Positions 9,598-18,201 of a stretch of DNA of 64,000 nucleotides are shown piece by piece (position 1 is the first letter of the stretch; every line of letters begins with the position of its first letter). The notes beneath the pieces were generated by a model. It saw nothing but the letters and a program-made list of their open reading frames with translations. It was not told where the DNA came from and did no database searches. The stretch comes from Chloroflexota bacterium (GTDB lineage Bacteria > Chloroflexota > Dormibacteria > Dormibacterales > Dormibacteraceae), in NCBI GenBank assembly GCA_005882115.1, contig VBEG01000024.1, positions 62,001 through 126,000 on the forward strand, written 5' to 3'. Position numbers and translations under genes: made by a program.

Positions 9598-9720
9598 TTA
9601 CCAGCCGAAGGACGAGAAGGCCGCCCAGATGTCTGTCCAGCCCGCTCCGGAGGCGGCCGCCAACGCACCCAGCGCGACAGTCGCGAATACCACGCTCTGG
9701 ACCTTGAATCTCCACGTCAT
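9598..9720 (-). CDS. Short membrane or secreted peptide, 40 residues
   Basis: This small reading frame starts at ATG 9720 and ends in TAA at 9598. The product begins MTWRFKVQSVVFATVALGAL and continues with an Ala-rich stretch and a Trp-rich tail, WTDIWAAFSSFGW. The basic start followed by about 17 hydrophobic residues looks like one transmembrane segment or a signal peptide. An SD-like AAAGGGG lies 10 bases upstream, and codon choice resembles the neighbours. It lies between the receiver gene (convergent, 4 bases apart) and the promoter region of the winged-helix regulator. No function is known to me; a small membrane signal protein for the adjacent two-component genes is only a guess. Confidence 0.6.
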   Translation of the reverse strand: MTWRFKVQSVVFATVALGALAAASGAGWTDIWAAFSSFGW

Positions 9721-9835
9721 CCCCAATTTACCCCTTTGTTTTTCCAATTACGTCAGGCCCGGCACAAAGTATGCGGTGCCCCAGTCGTACTTGGGCATTT
9801 TACTGTAGTCAATCTTCGTAAAAAATAATGTAGGG

Positions 9836-10642
9836 GTGGCCTTGGAAAATCGAAGCCGGACCCGTGAAATCCACAACGCTGTCAGGCGCGAGGTGCGTCT
9901 ACCGCCGCTGCCGCCCGGCCTGGAAGTGTACCGGCCGGCCGATGTCCTGGGTTCGTCTGTCCTAGTCGTCGAGGACGAGGCGGCAATGCTCCAGCAACTG
10001 CGGATCGACCTACACGATCTCGGTTACCGGCCTTCGGTTGCCGCCTCCGTCTCCGAGGCGCAAGAGCTCCTCGAGCACGAGCGCGTGGCAGCGGTGCTGC
10101 TCGACCTCGTCCTGGACGAGCGAGAGGACTCGGGCTTCGAGCTCCTGACCTGGATCCGCGAGCACCATCCCGGCCTTCCAGTGATCGTGCTGTCCGCGGC
10201 CCAGGTCAACTCCGCGTCCATCCGACGCGCCTACGAGCTCGGCGCGAGCTCGTACTTCGTCAAGGGCAACGTGCCCATGGCCCACATCTACTCCGACCTG
10301 GCGGCCCGGCTCGTCGAGCGGGGAACAGGCCGGCCCGGGAGCTACCGTTTCGGCAGGCTGGAGTTCGATCCGACACGGCGCACAGTGCGGCTGGGCGAGC
10401 GGGAAGCTCGCCTCACGCAGCAGCAGGCCGCGCTCGTGCTGTTCCTCGCCCAGGGTTCCAAGCCGGCGACGGCGCGGGACCTGATCCAGGCCGGTCTGTT
10501 TCGCAACAACGCCGCCCATTCGACCGTGCACTCAGCGTTGCTGACCTTGCGGCGCCGGCTGGACGAGCTCGAGCCCGGTCTCGGCGCTACGTTCGTCCAT
10601 GCCTCCGCACGCGGGTACAGCCTGGTGGCCGTCCATGCCTGA
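9836..10642 (+). CDS. Response regulator with winged-helix output (OmpR-like)
   Basis: The 268-residue protein has about 40 extra N-terminal residues, then a receiver domain (42-160) with E46-D47, phospho-acceptor D90 in LLDLVLD, Ser120 at the usual Thr/Ser position and K143, and a C-terminal winged helix (about 170-266) with the OmpR-type trans_reg_C pattern ending in ASARGYSLV. It is expected to bind DNA as a phosphorylation-controlled regulator. The preceding 110 bases are AT-rich and contain its promoter. GTG 9836 sits within an AGGGG sequence, so TTG 9842, five bases after that SD, is a realistic alternative start. The stop overlaps the next gene by 8 bases. Confidence 0.9.
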   Translation: MALENRSRTREIHNAVRREVRLPPLPPGLEVYRPADVLGSSVLVVEDEAAMLQQLRIDLHDLGYRPSVAASVSEAQELLEHERVAAVLLDLVLDEREDSGFELLTWIREHHPGLPVIVLSAAQVNSASIRRAYELGASSYFVKGNVPMAHIYSDLAARLVERGTGRPGSYRFGRLEFDPTRRTVRLGEREARLTQQQAALVLFLAQGSKPATARDLIQAGLFRNNAAHSTVHSALLTLRRRLDELEPGLGATFVHASARGYSLVAVHA

Positions 10643-11819
10643 CGAACACGCGACGACGCCTCTGCCGAGCAAATCCGTGCTCGATGACGTGGTCGACCTG
10701 CGCCGGCATTTTCACAAGCACCCCGAAATCAGCTTCAGCGAGCACGAGACGACGCTCTATTTGAAGGAAAGGCTGCGCGAGCTCGGACTCGATCTGGAGA
10801 CCTGTCCGACCGAGACGGGCGCGGTCGCGTTGCTGGACACCGGCCGCCCGGGCAAGACGGTCATGCTTCGCGCGGACATCGACGCGCTGCCCATCCACGA
10901 AGAGTCGGGTGTCGACTTTCACTCACGCACCGACGGGCGGATGCACGCGTGCGGCCATGACGCCCACATGGCGATCATGCTCGGCGTCGCCAGGACCCTG
11001 ATCGACCGGATCTGGGACGTCAACGGCAAATACCTTTTTGTTTTTCAACCGGCCGAGGAGATCGTCGAAGGCGCCAAAGCGATGATCGCGCGCGGCCTGC
11101 TGGAGCAGCAGCGGCCGGACGTCGTCGTCGGATTGCACATCGTCAGCTTCATGCAGCCTGGAACGGTCGTGACGAGGCCCGGGCTTCTGTGGGCCGGCTC
11201 CGACGCGTTCGACGTGAAGTTCTCCGGACCCGGCGGTCACGGCGGAATGATGGGCCGCCGCGGCAACGTGCTGGCCGCCCAGGCTTTCTTCGTCGAGCGA
11301 CTGCACACGGTCGTCGAAGGACTCGAGCACGAGGGCGTGCAGTGCCATACGACGGTCGGCAATATCAGCAGCGATGGCGCGTGGAACATAATCCCGCGCG
11401 GCGTCCTGGTCCAGGGCAGCCTGCGCACGTTCGACTCCTCGCTCCGCGAGCAGGCGCTGGATCGCCTCCACGACCTGCTGCACGAGACCGAGACCGAGTT
11501 CGAGGTGAACACGAACGTCGACCTCGTGCACGGCACAGTACCGCTGATGAACGAGCCGAACGTGACGCGCAAAGTCCTCGAGGTCGGTGAGGAGCTGATC
11601 GGCGATAAGGCGACCGTGCTCGGCCGTCCGTTGACCGTGAGCGATGACTTCGCCGAGTTTCTGACCCGAATTCCCGGTTGCTACTTCATGCTCGGCGCGC
11701 GGCCGGAGGGCGACACTCCGCCTGCGCACCACTCGCCGGGATTTCGCATCGACGAGAGCGCGCTGCCTGTCGGCGTGAAGGTGCTCGCGGGGGCGGCCTC
11801 TCGACTCGCCGCCGAGTAG
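10635..11819 (+). CDS. M20 family metal-dependent amidohydrolase
   Basis: The 394-residue enzyme belongs to the M20D amidohydrolases (hippurate, IAA-amino acid and N-acyl-amino acid hydrolases), which cut amide bonds of acylated amino acids in the cytosol. Metal motifs are clear: HACGHDAH around residues 104-111, FQPAEE near 140, and the late HHSPGF histidine. RADIDALPI near residue 80 is typical. The real substrate cannot be told. ATG 10635 overlaps the stop of the response-regulator gene by 8 bases (ATGCCTGA), so the two are coupled. A DUF5317 membrane gene follows after 9 bases. Confidence 0.93.
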   Translation: MPDEHATTPLPSKSVLDDVVDLRRHFHKHPEISFSEHETTLYLKERLRELGLDLETCPTETGAVALLDTGRPGKTVMLRADIDALPIHEESGVDFHSRTDGRMHACGHDAHMAIMLGVARTLIDRIWDVNGKYLFVFQPAEEIVEGAKAMIARGLLEQQRPDVVVGLHIVSFMQPGTVVTRPGLLWAGSDAFDVKFSGPGGHGGMMGRRGNVLAAQAFFVERLHTVVEGLEHEGVQCHTTVGNISSDGAWNIIPRGVLVQGSLRTFDSSLREQALDRLHDLLHETETEFEVNTNVDLVHGTVPLMNEPNVTRKVLEVGEELIGDKATVLGRPLTVSDDFAEFLTRIPGCYFMLGARPEGDTPPAHHSPGFRIDESALPVGVKVLAGAASRLAAE

Positions 11820-11828
11820 CGACCCGCC

Positions 11829-12362
11829 ATGCTCTGGGTCTCCGCGATCGTCCTCGGTCTGGTGTTCGGTCTGCTCACCGGCGGAAACCTCACCAACCTC
11901 GCCGGGCTCAAGTTCCGCTGGCCATGGGTGATCGTGGCTGTGATCGTGGTTCGCGAGGCGGTTCTGCTGACACCGCTGAACGCGATCGCAGGCGCGCAAT
12001 ACCTATATCTGGTTGCGCTTGCGGCGATCATCGCGTGGACGGTCTGGCATTTCGATCGCGTCCGCGGCATCTGGCTGATCGCGGTGGGCGCGTCCTTGAA
12101 CCTGCTGGTGATCCTGTTCAACGGAGCCCACATGCCGGTTGCCCCGGAACTCGCGGGTTCGCTGATCCAGCGAGGAAACCTCGGACAGTACACCGTCATG
12201 AGCAGTGCGACGCACCTCAACCTTCTGGGCGATTGGATCAAGCTGGGGCCCCTGCCGGAGGCGTACAGCATCGGAGACGTGCTAATCGCGCTCGGTCTCG
12301 CTATCGTGGTGTTTCTCGCCGTTCGGAATCCCGGCGCCCATAAGGAGCTGACGCGGCCGTGA
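11829..12362 (+). CDS. DUF5317 family membrane protein
   Basis: This 177-residue hydrophobic protein has about five membrane segments and the NGAHMPVAPE and THLNLLGDW segments that recall DUF5317 proteins, found mainly in Firmicutes, Chloroflexi and Actinobacteria. Function is unknown. It lies 9 bases after the M20 gene and overlaps the FtsH-like gene by 4 bases (GTGA), so it is translated from the same message. Placement directly before a membrane protease suggests a possible partner or substrate, but that is inference from position alone. Confidence 0.8.
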   Translation: MLWVSAIVLGLVFGLLTGGNLTNLAGLKFRWPWVIVAVIVVREAVLLTPLNAIAGAQYLYLVALAAIIAWTVWHFDRVRGIWLIAVGASLNLLVILFNGAHMPVAPELAGSLIQRGNLGQYTVMSSATHLNLLGDWIKLGPLPEAYSIGDVLIALGLAIVVFLAVRNPGAHKELTRP

Positions 12363-14476
12363 TCATCTTCTGGATCTTCACTTTCTTCGTCGGCGCCTCG
12401 GCGTTTGCCTTCGGGTTGATCGCGCTGCAGCTCGGCATCGGCTGGTCACTCGCCTACGCGGTGTTGGCGATGCTGCTTGCCCGCGGCATCTTGAGCATCG
12501 TGCGCCGCTCGTTGATCGTCCGCGAGCGCATGACGCCCGAGGCGGACACGAGTAAGCGCACCGTCGAAACCAACCGCGCGATTTTCTGGCGCCGTGCCCT
12601 CTTCGTGGGTGCGATCCCGGCCATCTACTTCGTGGCCATGTACTACATCTTCGGGCTGGCGCCTGAGGACGCGATCGCGACGCTGCCCGCTCTGCTTGCC
12701 CAGGTCTTCACGCAGCTCATCTATCTGTTCTTCTTGCTGGGCGCGAACTTCCTCTTGTTCTTCGGCCCCTTCTACATCTACACGCGCATCGGCAAGACGA
12801 TCATCAACCCCGACGACGCCAACTTCGGGGTCAGCATCGAGGACGTGCGCGGGCAGAAGGCCGCGGTCAAAGAGATGCGCCGCATCCTCGACCTCATCGA
12901 ACACGGCCGGATGTTTGTCAAGGCGGGCGGCAAGCGCGAGCGGGGCGTCCTGATGGTCGGCCCCCCCGGCACCGGCAAGACGATGCTGGCCAAGGCGATT
13001 GCGTCTTCATTGAACGTTCCGATCTATATCGCCAACGGCGGCTCGTTCGCCGGCATGTTCCTCGGCATCGACGCGCTGAGCGTGTACCTGATGGTGCGCG
13101 CGGCTCGCAAGCGAGCCAAGGTGTGGGGCGGCTGCGTCGTCTTCATCGACGAGATTGACGCCCTCGGCCAACGCCGCTCGGGCCAGGGCGGCGGTGCGAT
13201 GGGCGGAATGATGGGAATGATGGGCGGAGGTCAGCTTGGGCTGAACATGCTCCTCGTCCTGATGGACGGAATCGACAACCCGGGATTTTTCGTCAGGCAG
13301 GGCCGTGGCCTTATCAACCTCACCCTCGATGGGCTGTTCATTCCTCGCGTGATTGGCGCCAATGGCAGCAAGGTGAGCCTTCGCATCCCGGCGCTCAAGG
13401 CTCCCGCTTACAACATCATGTTCATCGGCGCCACGAACCGACCCTCCGTCATGGACGAAGCGTTGACTCGACCTGGTCGGTTTGGTCGCCAGATCGTGTT
13501 CCGGCTCCCCAATCGAGAGGACCGCAAGGACATCGCGGCGCTCTACTTCGACAAGAAGCAGCACGATCCGGCGCTCGACACGCCAAGCCGGCGCGATGAG
13601 TTTGCGCGGATCACGGAGCAGTACTCCCCGGCCGACATCGAGCAAGTCCTATCGCTCGCGCTGCTCTACGCCTTTAACGATGGGCGCGACCAGCTCACGT
13701 GGGCAGACATCCGGGAGGCGATGGGCAACGTCGAGGCGGGACTCGCAATCCCGGTGGAGTACACCGAGCGCGACAAGATCGCCGTGGCGAGGCATGAGCT
13801 GGGCCACGCAGTGGCTTCGCATTTCTTCAAGACCGATCACGCGCACGTGCGCCTCTCAATCCGCCGACGCGCGACGACGCACGGTGAGATCGGTGGCTAT
13901 CACAAGGCGCTGCCGACCGAAGAAGAGTGGTTGGAATTCCGATCGCAGCTTGCTGCCGACCTCCGGCACTTCCTCGGCTCGCTTGCCTGCGAGCACGTCT
14001 TTTATGGCGAGAACACGAGCGGTGTGTTCGGAGACCTGAGCAGCGCGACCGCCATCGCATGCCGCATGGTCGGCACGATCGGCATGGGTCCCGACAGGCT
14101 CACACCCGAGATGTCGGCTAAGGCGATCAGCATCGGGGAGCAGCTGATCTCGGTCGCGGAAATCCCCGCGGGGCTCCACGCTCAGGGCACCTGGCAGGGC
14201 GCCGTGCTGAACAACCCGCGCGGCCGGCGGGTGGTCGCGCAGCTACTGGGCGCAGCCTACATCGACGACTGGCGACTCATGAACGTGAACAAGGACGCCA
14301 TCGACCAAGCGGCGGAAGCGTTGATCGTCCAGGGTGAGCTCGTGGGCGATGAGATCAGCGGGCTGCTTGATTCTGTCGGTCTGCGCGAACCGACGGCGGC
14401 CGACCCCTACCCGCCCGAGCTGCCTGCGATCCCCGACGTACGACCTGCCATCGCGCAATCGGAGCAGACGGCCTGA
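12359..14476 (+). CDS. FtsH-like membrane AAA ATPase and zinc protease
   Basis: The 705-residue protein has hydrophobic segments near residues 1-45 and 80-142, an AAA module with GPPGTGKT (201-208), VFIDEID (261-267) and the second region of homology GATNRP...TRPGRFGRQ (358-378), then a zinc peptidase domain with HELGH (H479, E480, H483) and the third-ligand segment GDLSSAT. It should unfold and degrade membrane or cytosolic proteins. Two features differ from ordinary FtsH: a Gly/Met-rich loop at 278-291 and an insertion of about 40 residues (308-350) before the SRH. It is distantly related to classical FtsH and may be a separate paralogue. GTG 12359 overlaps the DUF5317 stop. Confidence 0.9.
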   Translation: MIIFWIFTFFVGASAFAFGLIALQLGIGWSLAYAVLAMLLARGILSIVRRSLIVRERMTPEADTSKRTVETNRAIFWRRALFVGAIPAIYFVAMYYIFGLAPEDAIATLPALLAQVFTQLIYLFFLLGANFLLFFGPFYIYTRIGKTIINPDDANFGVSIEDVRGQKAAVKEMRRILDLIEHGRMFVKAGGKRERGVLMVGPPGTGKTMLAKAIASSLNVPIYIANGGSFAGMFLGIDALSVYLMVRAARKRAKVWGGCVVFIDEIDALGQRRSGQGGGAMGGMMGMMGGGQLGLNMLLVLMDGIDNPGFFVRQGRGLINLTLDGLFIPRVIGANGSKVSLRIPALKAPAYNIMFIGATNRPSVMDEALTRPGRFGRQIVFRLPNREDRKDIAALYFDKKQHDPALDTPSRRDEFARITEQYSPADIEQVLSLALLYAFNDGRDQLTWADIREAMGNVEAGLAIPVEYTERDKIAVARHELGHAVASHFFKTDHAHVRLSIRRRATTHGEIGGYHKALPTEEEWLEFRSQLAADLRHFLGSLACEHVFYGENTSGVFGDLSSATAIACRMVGTIGMGPDRLTPEMSAKAISIGEQLISVAEIPAGLHAQGTWQGAVLNNPRGRRVVAQLLGAAYIDDWRLMNVNKDAIDQAAEALIVQGELVGDEISGLLDSVGLREPTAADPYPPELPAIPDVRPAIAQSEQTA

Positions 14477-14496
14477 GCCGACGCGCGGCGTCGTTT

Positions 14497-15312
14497 GTGA
14501 TCGCCACCGTCGTGGCGGCTTGGCCGATCCAGGCCGGCGCGCAGGATCCTGGCGCGGTGCCCAACGCCCACCACGAGGCTGCTCGCATCATCTCCGCCGA
14601 GCTCGCGATGCGCGACGCCGGGAGCCGGCTGCAGGCGCTGGCGGCTGAGAAACCGGTTGGGCTGGCCGAGACGATGCGTCACGAGCTCGCGATCGCCTCA
14701 GCGACTTTCAATTTCCGGCAGGCCGCGCGCCAGGAGGAGCTGCGCGTCTACGAGCTTGCCGGATATGCGAGTGTGGAGTCAGCGGTCATCCCGCTCTTGC
14801 CATCCGGCGTGCAAGGACCTCTGAGCGATTCGATCGCCGGCCTGCACTCCCTGTACATCCTTGCCGGCATCGACCAGTACTACCTGGTCAATGTGCACTT
14901 CACGCACCCCTACTCCGACGCGGCGCCGCTGGCCTCGCTCCGCTCCTACTACCGGGAGGCCCAGAATCTGTACGGCGTCGACGCGAGCTACCTCGCCTCG
15001 ATCAACTTCATCGAAAGCAACTTCGGGCGCGTCAACGGGCCGTCCTCAGCGGGCGCGATGGGCCCCATGCAGTTCCTGCCCTCGACGTGGAAGAACTACG
15101 GGAACGGCGGCAACATCATGGATCCCCACGCCGCCGTCCTTGCCGCCGCGCGCTACCTCGTCCACTACGGCGCCCCATACGACATGCGAACGGCGATCTG
15201 GCACTACAACCTCGACTACAACTACGTCGACTCGGTGGAGTTCTTTGCCCGCGCCTACCGGGCCGACCCCGGCTGGCTCGACCGGATGTACTACTGGAAC
15301 ACGTATGGATGA
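14497..15312 (+). CDS. Secreted lytic transglycosylase (SLT domain)
   Basis: The product (271 residues from GTG 14497) is a peptidoglycan lytic transglycosylase. The C-terminal half contains the SLT signature: catalytic glutamate in INFIESNFG (E173), then SSAGAMGPMQFLPSTW, and a terminal tyrosine-rich region. The N-terminus ends in WPIQAGAQ, a signal-peptidase site. Read in frame further upstream, the codons give LSRRAASFVIATVVAAWP, a better signal peptide with a basic start, but the only codon available there is CTG 14473, which overlaps the stop of the FtsH-like gene. The true start is therefore uncertain. The middle region (residues 25-140) is helical and family-specific. Confidence 0.85.
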   Translation: MIATVVAAWPIQAGAQDPGAVPNAHHEAARIISAELAMRDAGSRLQALAAEKPVGLAETMRHELAIASATFNFRQAARQEELRVYELAGYASVESAVIPLLPSGVQGPLSDSIAGLHSLYILAGIDQYYLVNVHFTHPYSDAAPLASLRSYYREAQNLYGVDASYLASINFIESNFGRVNGPSSAGAMGPMQFLPSTWKNYGNGGNIMDPHAAVLAAARYLVHYGAPYDMRTAIWHYNLDYNYVDSVEFFARAYRADPGWLDRMYYWNTYG

Positions 15313-15356
15313 AGCAGAGGAATTGCTGCCGTAGTCGATCGTTAGAGTAAGTACTC

Positions 15357-16052
15357 ATGGAGTATCGGATCGAACAGTTGGCCAGGGCGGCCGGCGTGGC
15401 CGTGGACACGATCCGCTTCTACCAGGGCAAAGGCCTCCTCGACGCGCCCCGGCGGGAAGGCCGGGTGACGTTCTACGGGGACGCGCACGTGGAGCGGCTG
15501 AAGCGGATCAAAGAGCTCCAGCAGCAGGGGTTCACCCTCACCGTGATCCAGCGCTTCCTGGCCGGGGAGCTCGAGGCATCCGATGAAGCGCTCGTCGCCG
15601 CGGTCACGCATCCCGCGGCGCCCCAGACCCTGACGCTGAGCGAGCTGGCCGAGCGGAGTGGGGTCGCCGAGCCCCTGCTGGTCAGCCTCGAGCAAGCCGG
15701 GCTTCTGGTCCCGATCACGGGCGGCGACGAGCCCCTCTACCCTGCCGACGACCTGGACGCAATCGCCGCGGGGATGAAGCTCATCTCGGCGGGGGTTCCG
15801 CTTGGCGCGCTGATGGAGCTCGGCAAGGACCATGCCGCCGCGGTGGACCGGACGGCGCGGCAGGCGGTCGACCTTTTCGACCGCTACGTGCGCGAGCGGA
15901 TCCAGGCTGAGGGCGGCGAGACCGAAGCCGCCGAACGCAAGCTGCTGCAGACCTTCAACGACCTGCTCGAAGCGAGCGGGACGCTGGTCCGCCACCACTT
16001 CGAGCGCACATTGCTCCGCGCCGCGCGCGAACACATCGAGAAAAAAGGTTGA
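15357..16052 (+). CDS. MerR family transcriptional regulator
   Basis: The 231-residue protein starts with a MerR helix-turn-helix (residues 3-70: YRIEQLARAAGVAVDTIRFY, then GLLDAPRR). A second stretch near 90-120 (TLSELAERSGVAEPLLVSLE) looks like another MerR-type helix-turn-helix, so it may be a double-HTH member; no metal-binding cysteines are present. The start is set by TAGAGT 8 bases before ATG 15357 with no SD, a leaderless arrangement. The stop overlaps the beginning of the menF frame, but the real menF start is probably about 50 bases further on. Target genes are unknown; the menaquinone genes downstream are candidates. Confidence 0.9.
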   Translation: MEYRIEQLARAAGVAVDTIRFYQGKGLLDAPRREGRVTFYGDAHVERLKRIKELQQQGFTLTVIQRFLAGELEASDEALVAAVTHPAAPQTLTLSELAERSGVAEPLLVSLEQAGLLVPITGGDEPLYPADDLDAIAAGMKLISAGVPLGALMELGKDHAAAVDRTARQAVDLFDRYVRERIQAEGGETEAAERKLLQTFNDLLEASGTLVRHHFERTLLRAAREHIEKKG

Positions 16053-16092
16053 AGCGAGCCGCAGGCCCGCCCCTCCCGCCGCTCCCCGGCCA

Positions 16093-16112
16093 CCTCCCCA
16101 TGAATGGGGAGG
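16093..16112. repeat. Dispersed palindrome, copy A (CCTCCCCA-TGAA-TGGGGAGG)
   Basis: An 8-bp perfect stem with a TGAA loop. The identical 20-base sequence recurs at 56012-56031, and relatives occur at 22724, 25763 and 37652. The loop contains the ATG taken as the menF start, and the right arm GGGGAGGAG looks like an SD for the region just after it. Confidence 0.85.
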
Positions 16113-17410
16113 AGTTGAGTGCCCGGACATGGGAGCTCGACCGCACGCCCGACCTGGTGGACCTGGTCAGCGCAGCGCGTGACGCCGGCCACGAGGTGAT
16201 GCTCATCGAGCGCCCGATGCCGGATGCCGTCAGCGTCGCTGCAATCGGGCGCGCGTTCGATATCGTCGCCGCGCCTGGTGGCGTCTCGTTGGAAGACGCT
16301 GGCGGCCGGCAGATCGATCTCGAGAAGGACGCCAATCGCATCGTCGCGGCAGCTCGTTTGTGGCGGCGTGTGGCGAGCTCTGAAGACGCCATCGCCGTCG
16401 GGGGGTTTGCTTACCGGCCGGACCGGGACCCAGGCGGGGCGTGGTCGGGCTTTCCCGCGCTCCTCGTGCGCGTCCCTGCGCTGGCTGTGATGCGACGCCG
16501 CGGACGGACCTTTGTCACCGCGTCCACGCCAGACGCGGAAGCGCTCCTCGACATCGGATCGACCGCCGTTCGCGCACCGGGCGCGCGGACGCTGAGCATC
16601 ACGCCGCTCCGCAACCCGCTCGCGTGGACGGCGGCGGTGGAAAGCGCCGCCGCAAGGTTGCGGGGCGGCGAGGCCGAGAAGGTCGTGCTTGCGCGCGAGG
16701 TGCTGGCCCGCGGCGATGGCGTCGTCTCGGCGGGAATGGTCGTGCGCGGTCTGCGCGCCGCCTATCCCTCCTGCTTCACCTACCTCATCGCCGGCGCGGA
16801 TGGGACCGCGTTTGCGGGAGCGTCGCCGGAGCTCCTGATCAGGCGCAGCGGAAACCACGCGTTTTCGCAGCCGATGGCAGGATCGGTCGCCCGCGGCGCG
16901 ACCGATTCCGAGGACGACCGCCTGGGTCGGCAGCTCTCGCTCAGCGCCAAGGACCGCTCTGAGCACCGGCTGGTGTCGAAGTTCGTCATGGACGCGCTTC
17001 GCCCGCTCTCGTCCGTTGTGTCGGCGCGGGAGCCGGAGGTCGCCCGCTTCACGAACATCCAGCACCTTGCGACCTCGGTCGAGGCGAAGCTGAGCGCGCC
17101 GGCTGCCGACGCATTGACCCTGGCCGCCGCGCTGCACCCGACGCCCGCGGTCGGTGGATGGCCGCGGGTGGCTGCCGACCTCCTCATCGACGAGCTCGAG
17201 AGCATGGAGCGAGGGTGGTACGCCGGTGGCGTGGGCTGGATCGACGGACGCGGCGACGGCGAGTTTGCCGTCGCTTTGCGGTGCGGCCTACTCTGGGAGG
17301 ACGGGGCGAGGCTCTACGCGGGCGTCGGGGTGATGCCTGATTCCGATCCTGCGCGCGAGCTCGAAGAGACCGAGCTCAAGTTCAAGGCGCTGCTGACGGC
17401 GCTCGTCTGA
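16100..17410 (+). CDS. menF: Isochorismate synthase
   Basis: MenF converts chorismate to isochorismate, the first step of menaquinone synthesis. The 436-residue product has the chorismate-binding fold in its C-terminal 260 residues: EKVVLAREV, FAGASPELLIRR, QPMAGSVARG, SAKDRSEH, LHPTPAVGGWP and GWYAGGVGW. An open frame runs back to 16049, but those codons lie in intergenic repeat-like sequence, so ATG 16100 inside the palindrome is used; TTG 16115 is another possibility. The upstream MerR gene ends 47 bases earlier. The TGA overlaps the ATG of the following hydrolase gene by one base. An EntC-type role in siderophore synthesis is unlikely because menD, menH, menA and menB are next to it. Confidence 0.9.
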   Translation: MNGEELSARTWELDRTPDLVDLVSAARDAGHEVMLIERPMPDAVSVAAIGRAFDIVAAPGGVSLEDAGGRQIDLEKDANRIVAAARLWRRVASSEDAIAVGGFAYRPDRDPGGAWSGFPALLVRVPALAVMRRRGRTFVTASTPDAEALLDIGSTAVRAPGARTLSITPLRNPLAWTAAVESAAARLRGGEAEKVVLAREVLARGDGVVSAGMVVRGLRAAYPSCFTYLIAGADGTAFAGASPELLIRRSGNHAFSQPMAGSVARGATDSEDDRLGRQLSLSAKDRSEHRLVSKFVMDALRPLSSVVSAREPEVARFTNIQHLATSVEAKLSAPAADALTLAAALHPTPAVGGWPRVAADLLIDELESMERGWYAGGVGWIDGRGDGEFAVALRCGLLWEDGARLYAGVGVMPDSDPARELEETELKFKALLTALV

Positions 17411-18201
17411 TGGAGACAACGATCCATGGCGCGCGCATCCACTACGAACGCGCCGGCGATGGCATGCCGGTCATCTTTCTTCACGCGGGAGTCGCCGATT
17501 CGCGCATGTGGGAGCCGCAGGTCAAGGGACTTGCGAAGCACTTCGACGTCATCGCGCCGGATATGCGTGGGTTCGGCAAGTCCGAGCTTCCGCCAGGCCG
17601 CTGGTCGCCCGTGGCCGATGTGCTGGGGTTGATGAAGGAGCTGGCGTTGAAGCCGACTCATCTGGTGGGGTGCTCGATCGGTGGCCGTCTCGCGATCGAT
17701 TTCGCGCTCGCACACCCGGAGCGCATCTCCAAGCTGGTGCTCGTTGGTCCGGGCATCGGCGGCATGAAGTTCGACGAGAAATACGCCGAGCTCTGGAGCG
17801 AGGTTGAAGCAGCGGACAAGGCTGGAGACATGGAGGCTGTAAATCGCGCCGAGATGCACCTGTGGCTGGATGGACCGCGCCGTCCACGCGGCTACGTCAA
17901 GCAGCCCTTACGTGATCTGTTCCTCGAGATGAACGGCGGCAACTTCAACAGCGATTTCAGTGCTGCGCCGCAGGATGAGCTCGATCCGCCGGCCATCGAG
18001 CGACTTCACGAAATCAGCGCACCCACGCTGGTGGTGGTCGGTGATGAAGACGTGCCGACGATCTTCGATGCGGTCGAAGAGCTGACGGAGAAGGTGCCTC
18101 ACGTGCGCAAGGTGGTGGTCCACGATGCGGCGCACCTGCCTAACCTCGAGCACCCCGACGAATTCAATCGGCTCGTGCTCGACTTCCTACGCGAGGAGTA
18201 G
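17410..18201 (+). CDS. Alpha/beta hydrolase
   Basis: The 263-residue protein has a standard alpha/beta hydrolase layout: oxyanion region IFLHAG, nucleophile elbow GCSIGG, acid residue in VVGDEDVP and the late histidine in HDAAHLPNLEHP. It overlaps menF by one base and is convergent with menD with no gap, so it belongs to the menaquinone block. A MenH-like candidate is already present at 19887, so this one could be a second SHCHC synthase-like enzyme, a thioesterase or an unrelated hydrolase; sequence alone does not decide. Confidence 0.88.
   Translation: METTIHGARIHYERAGDGMPVIFLHAGVADSRMWEPQVKGLAKHFDVIAPDMRGFGKSELPPGRWSPVADVLGLMKELALKPTHLVGCSIGGRLAIDFALAHPERISKLVLVGPGIGGMKFDEKYAELWSEVEAADKAGDMEAVNRAEMHLWLDGPRRPRGYVKQPLRDLFLEMNGGNFNSDFSAAPQDELDPPAIERLHEISAPTLVVVGDEDVPTIFDAVEELTEKVPHVRKVVVHDAAHLPNLEHPDEFNRLVLDFLREE

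Noticed and set aside
17410-18201. Naming this hydrolase menH
   Set aside because: A better MenH match lies at 19887; this one has only general alpha/beta hydrolase motifs.
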